Shown here: positions 8,550 through 17,935 of the stretch, one piece after another
Layout: every line of letters starts with the position of its first letter
Numbering within the stretch: the first letter of the stretch is position 1
Origin: Lentibacillus cibarius
GTDB lineage: Bacteria > Bacillota > Bacilli > Bacillales > Amphibacillaceae
DNA: 64,000 bases
Assembly (NCBI RefSeq): GCF_005887555.1
Contig: NZ_VCIA01000001.1
Span: 3,472,001-3,536,000, forward strand
Direction: 5' to 3'
Notes under the pieces: model-generated
Database searches by the model: none
Seen by the model: only the letters and a program-made list of their open reading frames with translations
Told to the model about the DNA's origin: nothing
Position numbers and translations under genes: made by a program

Positions 8550-8681
8550 ATGCTTTTCATTTCTAAGAATTTGTTTACTAAATATATGGGTGCCGCTTAC
8601 TTATAAATACTTAGCCTTGTTGTGTTACTGCAGGCAGATTGACACATTACTGTTGGTTCTCGTGTTAGTGAGGTGATTATG

Positions 8682-11012
8682 TTGGCAAAGAAAAAAAGAA
8701 AAAATAAGAAGAACCAATTAACGAAACAAGTAAAATCTGAATTGCTCGGACTGCTTTTTTTATTTATAGCTATTTTTGGAAGCGGGGCCAGTGCTATAAG
8801 TGATGGCGCGATTCCCGGTGGTCTAGAGTATATTTTTCGGTTTTTTCTAGGAATCTGGTATTTTATTGCATCTGTTTTTCTGCTGCTAACAGGAATAATA
8901 TTGATGATCAAGCGACGTTTGCCGATATTTCACAGTAAAAAAATGATAGGTTTTTATATCATCTTTGGTGGTTTATTACTCTTTACTCACATAGAAACAT
9001 ATGAAAGTCTGCTTGCCATACCGGCTAACCAGTCAGTAATCAACGCTACATGGGACAGTATTATTACTTTCGTTAATGGTGATGGTGATGCTGCTCAAAC
9101 TGGGGGCGGAATGATTGGTGCTATGTTGCTCGTATTTAGTTACTATTTATTCTCTGCTGCTGGTGCGAAAATCGTTTCTATTTTTTCCATTTTAATTGGT
9201 ATTATTTTTATGACAGACTTTTCGTTGGGAGACTTCTTTGCGAAAGTTGCAAAACGAATAGCGGCTATGATGCGTTCAATGAAGGAGCGGCTACTGGAAT
9301 TCAAGGTTTCCAGAAAAGAGAATGATAGTGACATTGGTGATGTTCCAGATATAGAACTTGCAAATAATCATGAGCAAGATGAGCCTTTAATTCAAGACTT
9401 TACGGATGTAGCGTATTCGTTTGATCCACCGCCACCAGAAAAAAATACGAAGCCCGCAACTGAAATGCCAGAGGCGGACCATAGTCATAGAGCGGAGACG
9501 GGATTAGATGGCACACATGAGGATCACGAGGAACATGAGGTGTATGAGGATAGTCCGCTACCAATGACTGAAACGGAAAACCATGAATATGAGCTGCCTT
9601 CTTCCAATCTATTAGCGGAACCAACACAAAGTTCCCAGCAACAGGAGAAGTCACAAATTCAGGCTACTGTACGGAAATTGGAGCGGACTTTTCAAAGTTT
9701 TGGGGTGAAAGCAAGGGTAACCAAAGTGCATGTCGGTCCCGCTGTAACGAAATATGAAGTTTCCCCTGAAGCAGGTGTTAAGGTTAGTAAGATAGTTAAT
9801 TTACATGATGATCTTGCCTTAGCTTTAGCTGCCAAAGATATCCGGATTGAAGCACCGATACCGGGTAAATCTGCAGTTGGTATTGAGGTGCCGAACGAGG
9901 AAATTGCCATGGTTTCACTTAGAGAAGTTCTCGACAGCTCACCCGCTAAACAATCTGCCAAACTATTATTTGCACTTGGCCGCGATATATCTGGTGATGC
10001 GGTCGTCTCTGAATTAAGTAAAATGCCGCACATGCTTATAGCCGGCGCGACAGGAAGCGGGAAAAGTGTCTGTGTAAATGGAATCATTACGACTATCTTA
10101 ATGCGCGCTAAACCACATGAAGTTAAAATGATGATGATTGACCCTAAAAAGGTAGAGCTGAATGTCTATAATGGAATACCACATTTATTGACGCCCGTTG
10201 TTACTGACCCTAAAAAAGCATCTAGAGCATTGAAGAAAATTGTTGATGAGATGGAACGGCGCTATGAATTATTTTCGGATACTAGCACACGTAATATAGA
10301 AGGATATAATGAATATATCCGCAAGTATAACCAAACAGTTCCGGAAGAGGAGCAGCAGCCAAATCTGCCATATATTGTTGTGTTGGTGGACGAGCTTGCC
10401 GACTTGATGATGGTCGCCTCCAACGATGTGGAAGATGCGATTACAAGACTTGCACAAATGGCAAGAGCTGCCGGTATTCACTTAATCTTGGCAACACAGC
10501 GCCCTTCTGTTGATGTCATCACTGGTGTCATTAAAGCAAATATTCCTTCCCGGATTGCATTTAGCGTATCATCTGCAACGGATTCACGGACCATCCTTGA
10601 TGCAGGTGGGGCTGAAAAGCTGTTGGGACGTGGAGATATGTTGTTCATGCCCGTTGGTTCCTCTAAACCGATGAGGGTACAGGGAGCGTTTTTATCTGAC
10701 GAAGAAGTGGAGCGTATTGTCGATCATTGTATTGATCAGCAGAAAGCATCTTACCAGGAAGAGATGATTCCGGAAGAAACAAGTGAAGCGGCTTCAGATG
10801 TCGATGATGAATTATATGATGAAGCAGTCCAACTTATTACTGAAATGCAAAGTGCCAGTGTATCGATGCTGCAGCGGCGGTTCCGGATTGGTTACAACCG
10901 TGCTGCACGGCTTATTGACGCCATGGAAGAGCGAGGGGTCGTTGGTCCATATGAAGGAAGTAAGCCACGTACTGTACTCGTCTCACATATGAATGAGGAA
11001 AAGACATCATAA
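8682..11012 (+). CDS. spoIIIE: DNA translocase SpoIIIE
   Basis: FtsK/SpoIIIE ATPase that pumps the chromosome through the division septum into the forespore. It has 776 residues, close to 787 in B. subtilis. There is a basic N terminus ([10 protein letters not shown]), four membrane segments at about 20-175, then an acidic low-conservation linker (about 200-325). The RecA-like motor has Walker [11 protein letters not shown] near residue 455 and Walker [13 protein letters not shown] near 570. A C-terminal winged-helix gamma domain ([18 protein letters not shown]) reads DNA polarity sequences. TTG 8682 is chosen: GAGGTG at 8670-8675 is six bases away and the protein then begins (M)AKKKRK like the homologue, whereas ATG 8679 is too close. 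Confidence 0.96.
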   Translation: MAKKKRKNKKNQLTKQVKSELLGLLFLFIAIFGSGASAISDGAIPGGLEYIFRFFLGIWYFIASVFLLLTGIILMIKRRLPIFHSKKMIGFYIIFGGLLLFTHIETYESLLAIPANQSVINATWDSIITFVNGDGDAAQTGGGMIGAMLLVFSYYLFSAAGAKIVSIFSILIGIIFMTDFSLGDFFAKVAKRIAAMMRSMKERLLEFKVSRKENDSDIGDVPDIELANNHEQDEPLIQDFTDVAYSFDPPPPEKNTKPATEMPEADHSHRAETGLDGTHEDHEEHEVYEDSPLPMTETENHEYELPSSNLLAEPTQSSQQQEKSQIQATVRKLERTFQSFGVKARVTKVHVGPAVTKYEVSPEAGVKVSKIVNLHDDLALALAAKDIRIEAPIPGKSAVGIEVPNEEIAMVSLREVLDSSPAKQSAKLLFALGRDISGDAVVSELSKMPHMLIAGATGSGKSVCVNGIITTILMRAKPHEVKMMMIDPKKVELNVYNGIPHLLTPVVTDPKKASRALKKIVDEMERRYELFSDTSTRNIEGYNEYIRKYNQTVPEEEQQPNLPYIVVLVDELADLMMVASNDVEDAITRLAQMARAAGIHLILATQRPSVDVITGVIKANIPSRIAFSVSSATDSRTILDAGGAEKLLGRGDMLFMPVGSSKPMRVQGAFLSDEEVERIVDHCIDQQKASYQEEMIPEETSEAASDVDDELYDEAVQLITEMQSASVSMLQRRFRIGYNRAARLIDAMEERGVVGPYEGSKPRTVLVSHMNEEKTS

Positions 11013-11026
11013 GACTTTGTGCTGAA

Positions 11027-11066
11027 GGGCGGTACTACTGATATAAGGAGTAACCGCCCGCCTTTC
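11027..11066 (+). terminator. Terminator after spoIIIE
   Basis: GGGCGGTACT pairs with AGTAACCGCCC (one bulged A), followed by GCCTTTCT. The T-run is short but the stem is GC-rich. Confidence 0.6.
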
Positions 11067-11221
11067 TACTCTAGGGTCTTAATTTTTAAAACTTGAGAAA
11101 CTTCTCCCGTAGCTATTTATTTATCTTGGAGAAAATGTTATATTTATGTCGAATTTAACAGTTATATGTCAGACATCAGATTTCTAACAGTAGCTCATTC
11201 ATAGTTTAGGAAGGAGACAAT

Positions 11222-11944
11222 ATGTCGCTAAAAATAGATTCGCGTCAATTATATTTGCAAGTTATCGATCAACTTAAGCAAGATATTGAAAGCGGTAAAT
11301 ACAAACCGAAACAAAAGCTTCCATCTGAATTCCAGTTGTCCAAGGAACTTGGTGTCTCCCGTGCGACGTTGCGTGAAGCATTACGTATACTTGAGGAAGA
11401 GAATATCGTGACGCGTAAACATGGGGTAGGGACGTTTGTTAATCCCAAACCAATTTTTTCATCAGGTATCGAACAGTTAAACAGTGTGACTTACATGATA
11501 AAAGAATCCGGGAAAACACCGGGATCACAGTTTTTAACGACTGAGTTTCTGGAGCCAACAGCTGACGAGAGGCAGAAGTTTGCACCGAGAGAACTGGAAT
11601 CGATTGTGAAAATTGAACGTGTCCGGACAGCGGATAATGAGCCGGTTGTATTTTGTATTGACAAATTGCCTGAGGGACTTGTACCCGTAGATAGGGTGCA
11701 TCAGACAGATTCACTATTCAAGTTGATGGAAGCGTATTCTGGAAACAGGATAGCATATGCGATAACATATATTGAACCTGTCAGTTACCATGACCGGATA
11801 TATGAGATTCTTAAATGTGATCCTGAACAATCATTATTACTGCTTAAGCAAATGCATTATACAGCTGAAGATGAACCTGTACTATATTCGGTCAACTTCT
11901 TCCGTTCGGATATGTTCAGTTTTCATGTTTTAAGGAAACGCTAG
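11222..11944 (+). CDS. ymfC: GntR/HutC-family transcription regulator YmfC
   Basis: DNA-binding regulator of 240 residues. The N-terminal winged helix-turn-helix has the signature LPSEFQLSKELGVSRATLREALRILEEENIV (about 34-64) followed by the wing RKHGVGTFV. The C-terminal UTRA-type effector domain (about 75-235) ends SFHVLRKR. ATG 11222 follows AAGGAGAC. It stands alone between terminators, as in the B. subtilis neighbourhood. Its effector and targets cannot be read from the sequence. Confidence 0.9.
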   Translation: MSLKIDSRQLYLQVIDQLKQDIESGKYKPKQKLPSEFQLSKELGVSRATLREALRILEEENIVTRKHGVGTFVNPKPIFSSGIEQLNSVTYMIKESGKTPGSQFLTTEFLEPTADERQKFAPRELESIVKIERVRTADNEPVVFCIDKLPEGLVPVDRVHQTDSLFKLMEAYSGNRIAYAITYIEPVSYHDRIYEILKCDPEQSLLLLKQMHYTAEDEPVLYSVNFFRSDMFSFHVLRKR

Positions 11945-11966
11945 GGACGTCGCGTTCTTAGCCTGC

Positions 11967-12050
11967 AAGGGCGCTTGCGCCTTTGTTCGTGGGTTGAAAT
12001 AACCATGACGGACATTTCGATTTCAACTTGTAACTTTCCTTATTCCTATC
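11967..12050. repeat. Hairpin-rich intergenic segment between ymfC and ymfF
   Basis: The 323-base spacer 11945-12267 holds no convincing gene. It contains a GC-rich stem AAGGGCGC/GCGCCTTT (11967-11984), which may terminate ymfC, and a second inverted repeat GTTGAAAT/ATTTCAAC about 40 bases across. The composition (GC-rich hairpin, then pyrimidine-rich tract to about 12120) differs from neighbouring spacers and suggests a dispersed intergenic repeat, which cannot be confirmed from one copy. Confidence 0.35.
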
Positions 12051-12156
12051 CAGCAGTTAACATCTTTTCTTCCTAGCCGAACAAGTAACCCCGCAACAGG
12101 GAATTCTTCGCTCTGCGCCATATATTTAAGGAACGAGATAATGGGAAATTGAACTA

Positions 12157-12191
12157 CCTGTGTTGCCCAGAACCAAACAACACAGGTTTTT
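12157..12191 (+). terminator. Terminator between ymfC spacer and ymfF
   Basis: CCTGTGTTG and CAACACAGG form a perfect 9-bp stem with a TTTTT tail, just upstream of the ymfF promoter. Confidence 0.75.
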
Positions 12192-12199
12192 GCTATAAT
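12191..12199 (+). promoter_or_regulatory. Extended -10 promoter for the ymfF operon
   Basis: TGCTATAAT combines a consensus TATAAT (12194-12199) with the TGn extension, 69 bases before ymfF and directly after a terminator. No clear -35 is seen. Confidence 0.55.
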
Positions 12200-12267
12200 A
12201 TGATATAAATAAGTATACACTATAGCTATGTGCTGTATTCATTACATAAGTAAAGGAGGCTACCTTG

Positions 12268-13563
12268 ATGACCGAAAAGCTGGAAACGGTTATTCCCGGG
12301 AACGGAGTCCATATACATCTCGTCCCGGGGAAAAAATTCAAGACTGTCAGCATCACCGCAAAATTTAGAGCACCTCTGTCAAGGGATACGATAACCAAAC
12401 GGGCACTACTGCCATATGTTCTACAGCAGGGGACGCTTACCTATCCGGATAGGAGTGCTATGCAGGCTAAGCTTGATGAGTTGTATGGTGCTGTTTTATC
12501 GGTGGATAGCTCCAAAAAAGGCAACAACCACATCATTACCATTCGTCTGGAAACAGCTAATCAAAAATTTATCTCAGATGAAGCGTCTATCATGGACGAG
12601 GCGGTTAACTTATTGAAGGAAGTCATTTTTCATCCTATTAGTGAAAATGAAGCATTCCTTCCTTCTGTTGTAGATAGAGAAAAGTCTACACTGCAACAAA
12701 AAATGAACAGTATCGTTGACGATAAAATGCGTTATGCAAATATGCGCCTTATTGATAAAATGTGCAGCAATGAACGGTATGGTTTGCATGTTCAAGGCTA
12801 TGAGGACGATTTAAAGTCCATAACAGCTGAAAATCTGTACGCTTATTACCAGTCTGTTTTGAAAACAGATCAGCTTGACATTTATGTTTCAGGTGATTTC
12901 GAAAGTGGCGTTATGGAAGAAAAAATAAAAAGTGAATTCGAACGTGATCGTGACTGGGATTCTAAAGAAGCTATGGCGGAACCAGATTCGGAAAAACAGT
13001 CGGGCGGACCGAATGAAATGATAGAAACGCAGGAAATCCAACAGGCAAAGCTGCATTTTGGATACCGGACACATATAACCTATGCTGACAGCGATTACGC
13101 TGCACTACATGTTTTTAACGGGTTGTTCGGCGGTTTCCCGAGTTCTAAGTTATTTATCAATGTTCGAGAAAAAAATAGTCTGGCGTATTATGCCGCATCA
13201 AAATTTGAAAGTCACAAAGGGCTCTTGTTTGTATTTAGCGGAATCGCCCCTGAAGATTATGGACAGGCACGTGAAATCATTGAGAAACAATTGGAGGCAA
13301 TGAAAAACGGCGATTTCACTGAAGAAGAAATGACCAACACAAAAGCATTAATCATTAATCAGTTGCTGGAGACGATGGACGATTCCAGGGGCCTGATAGA
13401 GCTTTTATATCAACAAGTTGTAGCAGATACAGAATTGTCGCCACTTGACCTGGTGGAGGGTATCAAAAATGTCAGTAAAGAAGATGTCGTCAATGCAGCA
13501 AACAAATGCGATCTTGACACCATTTATTTGCTGACGAGTAAAGGAGGCGCTTCTAGTGAATAA
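12268..13563 (+). CDS. ymfF: M16-family peptidase homologue YmfF (catalytic motif lost)
   Basis: Insulinase/pitrilysin-fold protein of 431 residues. The family's HXXEH zinc motif is absent: the matching region reads ALLPYVLQQGTLTYPDRSAM. It is therefore expected to be the non-catalytic partner of a YmfF-YmfH pair, like the alpha/beta pair of mitochondrial processing peptidase. The C-terminal half retains an M16 pattern (NGLFGGFPSSKLFINVREKNSLAYY). ATG 12268 lies eight bases after AAAGGAGG; an in-frame TTG sits one codon earlier. The reading frame overlaps the ymfH GTG by eight bases, implying coupled synthesis. The substrate is unknown. Confidence 0.9.
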   Translation: MTEKLETVIPGNGVHIHLVPGKKFKTVSITAKFRAPLSRDTITKRALLPYVLQQGTLTYPDRSAMQAKLDELYGAVLSVDSSKKGNNHIITIRLETANQKFISDEASIMDEAVNLLKEVIFHPISENEAFLPSVVDREKSTLQQKMNSIVDDKMRYANMRLIDKMCSNERYGLHVQGYEDDLKSITAENLYAYYQSVLKTDQLDIYVSGDFESGVMEEKIKSEFERDRDWDSKEAMAEPDSEKQSGGPNEMIETQEIQQAKLHFGYRTHITYADSDYAALHVFNGLFGGFPSSKLFINVREKNSLAYYAASKFESHKGLLFVFSGIAPEDYGQAREIIEKQLEAMKNGDFTEEEMTNTKALIINQLLETMDDSRGLIELLYQQVVADTELSPLDLVEGIKNVSKEDVVNAANKCDLDTIYLLTSKGGASSE

Positions 13564-14803
13564 ATTCTCCTATGATACGATTAAAGAAGTTCTTTATAAG
13601 GAGCAGCTTACGAATGGCCTAACCGTTTACCTGCTACCAAAACCCGAAATGGCAAAAACATACGGTATCTTTGCAACCAATTATGGTTCGATTGACCAAA
13701 CGTTTGTCCCAATCAATGAGACGGAACAAGTAACCGTGCCGGAAGGAGTTGCTCACTTCCTTGAACATAAAATGTTTGAAAAAGAAGACCGCGATGTGTT
13801 TGCTGACTTTGGTAAACAAGGAGCCTCGGCAAATGCTTATACATCGTTTACCAAAACAGCCTATTTATTTGCTGCTACCAATCAAATTGACAAAAATGTC
13901 GAGACATTACTCGATTTTGTACAAGATCCTTACTTTTCAGATAAGTCAGTCGAGAAAGAAAAAGGAATTATTGCACAGGAAATTGAAATGTACAATGATC
14001 AGCCAGATTGGCAATCATTCATGGGGACACTCCGGAGTCTGTTTCACCATCATCCCGTGAAGGTTGACATTGCCGGAACGGTTGATTCCATCCGTACGAT
14101 TAACAAGGATGATTTATACACTTGTTACCACACGTTTTATCACCCCAGCAATATGACGCTTTTTATTGCTGGGAACTTCGATGCCGAACATATGATGAAA
14201 TTGATCAAGACCAACCAGCAAGATAAACATTTTGCTGAAATGGAAGAAGTGAAACGCGAATTTCCTGAAGAGCCTTCCACTGTAGCGCAGAAGGAAAATA
14301 AAATTGCCATGCCTGTTTCGGTCCCGAAGTGTACCATTGGCATTAAGGAATCGGCTACTGCTCTCAGAGGAGATGCTTTTCTGAAGAAAGACTTATTGCA
14401 AAATATGGTACTTGATTTTTACTTTTCCAAAGGCGGCCCTTTTTACCGGCAATTATACGAAGAGCAGCTAATTGACGAAAGCTTCCACTTTGAAACGAAT
14501 TTGGAGAAAAATTTCGGGTACTCTTTGATTGGTGGGAATACCACTAATCCTGATCTGTTTGCTGATAAACTACGGAAGATGCTGACATCAACAAATCAAG
14601 CTACGTTTACTGCTGAAGAAGTTGAGCGCATGAAGAAAAAGAAAATTGGTCAGCTATTACGAGCAATGAATTCTTTGGAGTTCATTGCAAATAAATACAT
14701 TCATTATGATACAGTCGGTATTGATTTATTTACCATTATTCCTACTATCCAATCATTGACAATGGAGGATTTGTCCAGGATTGGATTCAGGAAAATCGTT
14801 TAG
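13556..14803 (+). CDS. ymfH: M16-family zinc peptidase YmfH, 3' frameshift
   Basis: Catalytic partner of YmfF, with the intact zinc motif HFLEH (within GVAHFLEHKMFEKEDRDVF, near residue 67) and the later glutamate ligand region KGIIAQEIEMYNDQPDW. It starts at GTG 13556, inside the end of ymfF. The frame as given stops at 14803 with DLSRIGFRKIV. Moving by one base at about 14770-14774 (GATTTGTCC) gives VQDWIQENRLAVCKIVNE and a stop at 14829, the C terminus expected for the family. One base, in the T-run or the following G, appears to be missing. The native protein would be about 424 residues. The tail loss is small, so the product could still fold. Confidence 0.9.
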   Translation: MNKFSYDTIKEVLYKEQLTNGLTVYLLPKPEMAKTYGIFATNYGSIDQTFVPINETEQVTVPEGVAHFLEHKMFEKEDRDVFADFGKQGASANAYTSFTKTAYLFAATNQIDKNVETLLDFVQDPYFSDKSVEKEKGIIAQEIEMYNDQPDWQSFMGTLRSLFHHHPVKVDIAGTVDSIRTINKDDLYTCYHTFYHPSNMTLFIAGNFDAEHMMKLIKTNQQDKHFAEMEEVKREFPEEPSTVAQKENKIAMPVSVPKCTIGIKESATALRGDAFLKKDLLQNMVLDFYFSKGGPFYRQLYEEQLIDESFHFETNLEKNFGYSLIGGNTTNPDLFADKLRKMLTSTNQATFTAEEVERMKKKKIGQLLRAMNSLEFIANKYIHYDTVGIDLFTIIPTIQSLTMEDLSRIGFRKIV

Positions 14804-14843
14804 CAGTATGTAAAATTGTCAATGAGTAGGGGATAAGGATTAT

Positions 14844-15566
14844 ATGGGGAGAAACGTATTAGTAATTGGTGCAAGCGGCGATATTGGTACCGCCATATAT
14901 AAACAGCTTGTCACTGAAGGTGATCAGCTGATTTTGCATTACCATCAGAATAAGAAGGCGTTAGAAGGAAATAAATCAGATTTGCACCAAGAGTCAATTC
15001 TAATGGAGATACAGGCAGATCTTAGTACTTCAGGTGGGCTGAATCATTTGTTAAAACAGCTTACACTTCCTATAGATGCGCTCATATTCGCAAGTGGGAA
15101 AGCACATTTTGGGCTTTTTCAGGATACAGAAGAAACCATCATGGACAACATGCTGGCATTGCATGTGAAAGCGCCATGGCTTATATCCAGACACGTGCTT
15201 CCTCAAATGATTGCACGGAAAAAAGGGAAAATCATTATGGTTACATCCATCTGGGGGGAAGTAGGCGCCAGCAATGAAGTCGTGTATTCATCGGTTAAGG
15301 GCGCGCAAAACAGTTTCGTCAAAGCACTTGCGAAAGAAGTTGCACCGTCCGGAATTTCCGTGAATGCCGTGAGCCCGGGATTTATTGAAACAAAAATGAA
15401 CGAACATTTGCTGGCGGATGAAAAAGATATGATTATACAGGACATTCCTGCAAGTCGAGCTGGCACTGTGGATGATGTTGCACATACAGTTAGTTTTTTA
15501 ATGAATGAAAAGTCCGGCTATATCAATGGAGAAATTATGCATGTAACAGGTGGGTGGCTATCCTAA
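14844..15566 (+). CDS. ymfI: Short-chain dehydrogenase/reductase YmfI
   Basis: NAD(P)-dependent oxidoreductase of the SDR family, 240 residues. The cofactor glycine motif GASGDIGTAIY is at residues 8-18, the active-site serine is in MVTSIWGEVG, and the catalytic tyrosine and lysine are in VYSSVKGAQNSF. The C terminus carries SGYINGEIMHVTGGW. It resembles FabG-type 3-oxoacyl reductases, but the substrate is not known. ATG 14844 follows GGGATAAGG and lies 14 bases after the corrected ymfH stop, in the same operon. Confidence 0.9.
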   Translation: MGRNVLVIGASGDIGTAIYKQLVTEGDQLILHYHQNKKALEGNKSDLHQESILMEIQADLSTSGGLNHLLKQLTLPIDALIFASGKAHFGLFQDTEETIMDNMLALHVKAPWLISRHVLPQMIARKKGKIIMVTSIWGEVGASNEVVYSSVKGAQNSFVKALAKEVAPSGISVNAVSPGFIETKMNEHLLADEKDMIIQDIPASRAGTVDDVAHTVSFLMNEKSGYINGEIMHVTGGWLS

Positions 15567-15635
15567 TCATAATGTATAATCAGGCCAAAACATCGAATAC
15601 TAAGTGTGAAAAATTTAAGAAGGAGGCAGATTCAC

Positions 15636-15896
15636 ATGTCTGTTCTTGATAATTTTGACACATGGAAAGACTTTTTGGCCAGCAGACTTGAGCAAGCGCA
15701 ATCACAAGGGATGGGACAGCAAACGATATCGAATATGGCGTATGAAGTTGGTGACTATTTAGCAAATAGTACCGATGCTAAGAATAACGAGCAAGCTGTT
15801 CTTCAGGAAATCTGGACTGCTGCATCTGATGATGAGCGTCATGCAATTGCCAATGCAATGGTCAAACTTGTACAGAATCAAGGAAACACAAAATAA
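15636..15896 (+). CDS. ymfJ: DUF3243 protein YmfJ
   Basis: Small acidic helical protein of 86 residues matching the YmfJ family: VLDNFDTWKDFLASRLEQAQSQGM at the N terminus and DDERHAIANAMVKLVQN near the end. ATG 15636 lies nine bases after AGGAGG; the open frame extends further upstream but without conservation. It is followed by a terminator, ending the ymfF-ymfJ transcript. Its function is unknown. Confidence 0.88.
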   Translation: MSVLDNFDTWKDFLASRLEQAQSQGMGQQTISNMAYEVGDYLANSTDAKNNEQAVLQEIWTAASDDERHAIANAMVKLVQNQGNTK

Positions 15897-15910
15897 GATA
15901 GTTGTACGAT

Positions 15911-15946
15911 AAAGAAGCTGTCAACACGTACAGCTTCTTTATTTTT
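15911..15946 (+). terminator. Terminator after ymfJ
   Basis: AAAGAAGCTGT pairs with ACAGCTTCTTT across an 8-base loop, with a following T-rich stretch (ATTTTTTC). Confidence 0.85.
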
Positions 15947-16040
15947 TCGATATAATCTCCTTTTCACAATGCCCAAAATACTTTATTATAGTATAATGGA
16001 TATGATAATAAACAAAAGTATGTTTTTTGAGGGGCTAATA

Positions 16041-16832
16041 ATGGAAAAAACAGAATGGTACCTTGAATATGAAATTCAATATAATCGACCTGGCTTATTA
16101 GGCGATATTTCCTCGCTTCTTGGGATGCTTTCCATCAATATCATTTCGATTAATGGTGTGGAAAATTCAAGACGTGGGATGCTGCTCTTATCCAGAACAG
16201 AAGAACAAATTATTCGATTGAAATCAATTATGGAGACAATGGATACAATACGAGTAACGAAACTGCGCAAACCGAAACTGCGCGACAAACTGGCTGTTCG
16301 TCATGGACGATATATTCAAAGTGATGTGGATGACCGGAAAACGTTTCGGTTTGTCCGAGATGAGCTTGGACTGTTGGTTGACTTTATGGCTGAGCTGTAT
16401 AAAAAAGAGGGACATAAGTTAATTGGTATTCGTGGAATGCCGCGTGTTGGTAAAACGGAATCAGTTGTGGCAGCAAGTGTCTGTGCAAATAAGCGATGGC
16501 TATTCGTTTCGAGTACGCTACTAAAGCAAACCATCCGAAAAGAATTAATTAAGGGCGAGTACAGCACCGATAATCTTTACATTATTGACGGCATTGTATC
16601 TGCCAGGCAAGCCAACGAACAACATTGGGAACTGATTCGTGAAATTATGCAGCTGTCCGCCGTTAAAGTAATTGAGCATCCTGATATGTTTGTACAGCAG
16701 ACCGAGTACAAATTGAGTGACTTTGACTATATCATCGAACTTCGCAGTAATGAAAATGAAGAGATTACATACGAACCAGTTGAAAATAACCAGTTCGGCC
16801 AGGGAGATGGTTTTTCAATGTTTGACTTTTAA
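16041..16832 (+). CDS. ymfK: YmfK (DUF3388), ACT-like plus P-loop protein
   Basis: Protein of 263 residues. The N-terminal 75 residues resemble an ACT-type ligand domain (EYEIQYNRPGLLGDISSLLGML, SINGVENSRRGMLLL). A central region contains IRGMPRVGKTESVVAAS, a Walker A-like GxxxxGKT near residue 140, followed by hydrophobic strands and an acidic C terminus. No classical Walker B is obvious. ATG 16041 follows GAGGGG by six bases; the open frame upstream is not conserved. It lies between ymfJ and ymfM as in B. subtilis. The role is unknown; a nucleotide-binding regulatory function is inference. Confidence 0.85.
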   Translation: MEKTEWYLEYEIQYNRPGLLGDISSLLGMLSINIISINGVENSRRGMLLLSRTEEQIIRLKSIMETMDTIRVTKLRKPKLRDKLAVRHGRYIQSDVDDRKTFRFVRDELGLLVDFMAELYKKEGHKLIGIRGMPRVGKTESVVAASVCANKRWLFVSSTLLKQTIRKELIKGEYSTDNLYIIDGIVSARQANEQHWELIREIMQLSAVKVIEHPDMFVQQTEYKLSDFDYIIELRSNENEEITYEPVENNQFGQGDGFSMFDF

Positions 16833-16893
16833 GTGCAGGCGCAAGCTTTCACCATAAACGATTCAAGTTTTCTTAAAATGGATGGTGTTATTT

Positions 16894-17856
16894 ATGGAAA
16901 TCGGCGAAAGACTAAAGGAAGCAAGAGAAGCGAAAAACTTGTCGCTGGATAAGTTGCAGGATATGACAAAAATACAGAAAAGGTATCTGGATGCAATCGA
17001 ACAGGGGAACTTTGGGATTTTGCCAGGGAAATTTTACGCACGGGCATTTATTAAAGAATATGCCTCAGCGGTTGGTCTTGATGCAAAAGAATTAATGGAA
17101 GAACATAAAGACGAAATACCGCAGACCGAAGAAGAAACGCCATCACAGTATACGTACATACATCGGTCGAGAAAGGATAACAGTCCTGCAAAAGGCACTT
17201 CTGTATTTTCATTAATACCAACAGTGATTGTTGTTCTATTAATTATTGGTATTATGGCTGTCGTATGGTTTTTTGCTCAGGATACGTCACCAGACACTGA
17301 TAATAATAACGAACCAAAAGAACCACAGGAGGACAATGCAATTATCCGTGATTCCGGCGACAGTGAACAAGAAGACGGACAATATCCGGAAGAAAACGAT
17401 ACAGGCACTAAAGATGGCCCCGGTGATACATCTGATTCGGAACAACAGGATCAACAGGATGAACAAACCGATTCGTCATCTAATGAGGATATTGACAACG
17501 CCTCCCCTGAACTTGTTGTTGAAGAAAGAGGTTCAGGCAGTCCCCCGGAATCAACACTCACATTAAAGCATGCCAGTAACGATATAACCCTCAAGATTGA
17601 AACATCAGGTGAATCGTGGCTGGAAGTGGAAAACGGTAATGGTGAATCCTTGTTTTCAAATATGTTCGGGGAAGATGAGTCGCCTTTGGAATTGGATGTT
17701 TCGGACGAAGATCGTATCTGGATTAATGCAGGAAGTGCCCCAAATCTGGATGTTAGTATTGATGGCTTAGCATTAACATATCCAGTCGACCCTGAAAAAG
17801 AAGTGTTTCAGCACATTTGGATAAACCTGAATAAAGATGGCGATCAAACAGACTGA
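16894..17856 (+). CDS. ymfM: RodZ-like helix-turn-helix membrane protein YmfM
   Basis: RodZ-family protein of 320 residues. A cytoplasmic Xre-type HTH (residues 1-70: GERLKEAREAKNLSLDKLQDMTKIQKRYLDAIEQGN) is followed by one membrane helix (about 112-133, SLIPTVIVVLLIIGIMAVVW). An acidic Q/D/E-rich linker (about 140-210) leads to an extracellular beta domain of the DUF4115 type. RodZ links MreB filaments to the cell-elongation machinery. ATG 16894 follows GGATGGTG by seven bases; an in-frame ATG 16882 overlaps that site. The linker is longer than in B. subtilis (288 residues in total) and very acidic. Confidence 0.9.
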   Translation: MEIGERLKEAREAKNLSLDKLQDMTKIQKRYLDAIEQGNFGILPGKFYARAFIKEYASAVGLDAKELMEEHKDEIPQTEEETPSQYTYIHRSRKDNSPAKGTSVFSLIPTVIVVLLIIGIMAVVWFFAQDTSPDTDNNNEPKEPQEDNAIIRDSGDSEQEDGQYPEENDTGTKDGPGDTSDSEQQDQQDEQTDSSSNEDIDNASPELVVEERGSGSPPESTLTLKHASNDITLKIETSGESWLEVENGNGESLFSNMFGEDESPLELDVSDEDRIWINAGSAPNLDVSIDGLALTYPVDPEKEVFQHIWINLNKDGDQTD

Positions 17857-17868
17857 TTGGTAAACGAC

Positions 17869-17935
17869 CTGGCAGTTGCCGCCCCTACGTAACCATGATC
17901 TCGTTCCGTGAGCTTAATGGGGGGCTTGCTGCCAG
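17869..17935 (+). ncRNA. Structured leader RNA upstream of pgsA
   Basis: CTGGCA (17869-17874) pairs with TGCCAG (17930-17935), and inside it GCC-G-CCCC (17878-17885) pairs with GGGGGGC (17919-17925) with one bulged G. This encloses a 33-base apical region with a possible CTC/GAG stem. There is no T-run, so it is not a simple terminator. It begins 12 bases after ymfM and ends 53 bases before pgsA. I do not recognise the family; it may be a cis-regulatory leader. Confidence 0.45.

Noticed and set aside
9692..10087. 131-codon antisense frame within spoIIIE
   Set aside because: It is a shadow of a strongly conserved gene, with no ribosome binding site and low-complexity composition.
12023..12220. 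65-codon minus-strand frame in the ymfC-ymfF spacer
   Set aside because: It runs across a terminator and promoter, has no ribosome binding site and shows no recognisable family; better explained by the hairpin-rich spacer.
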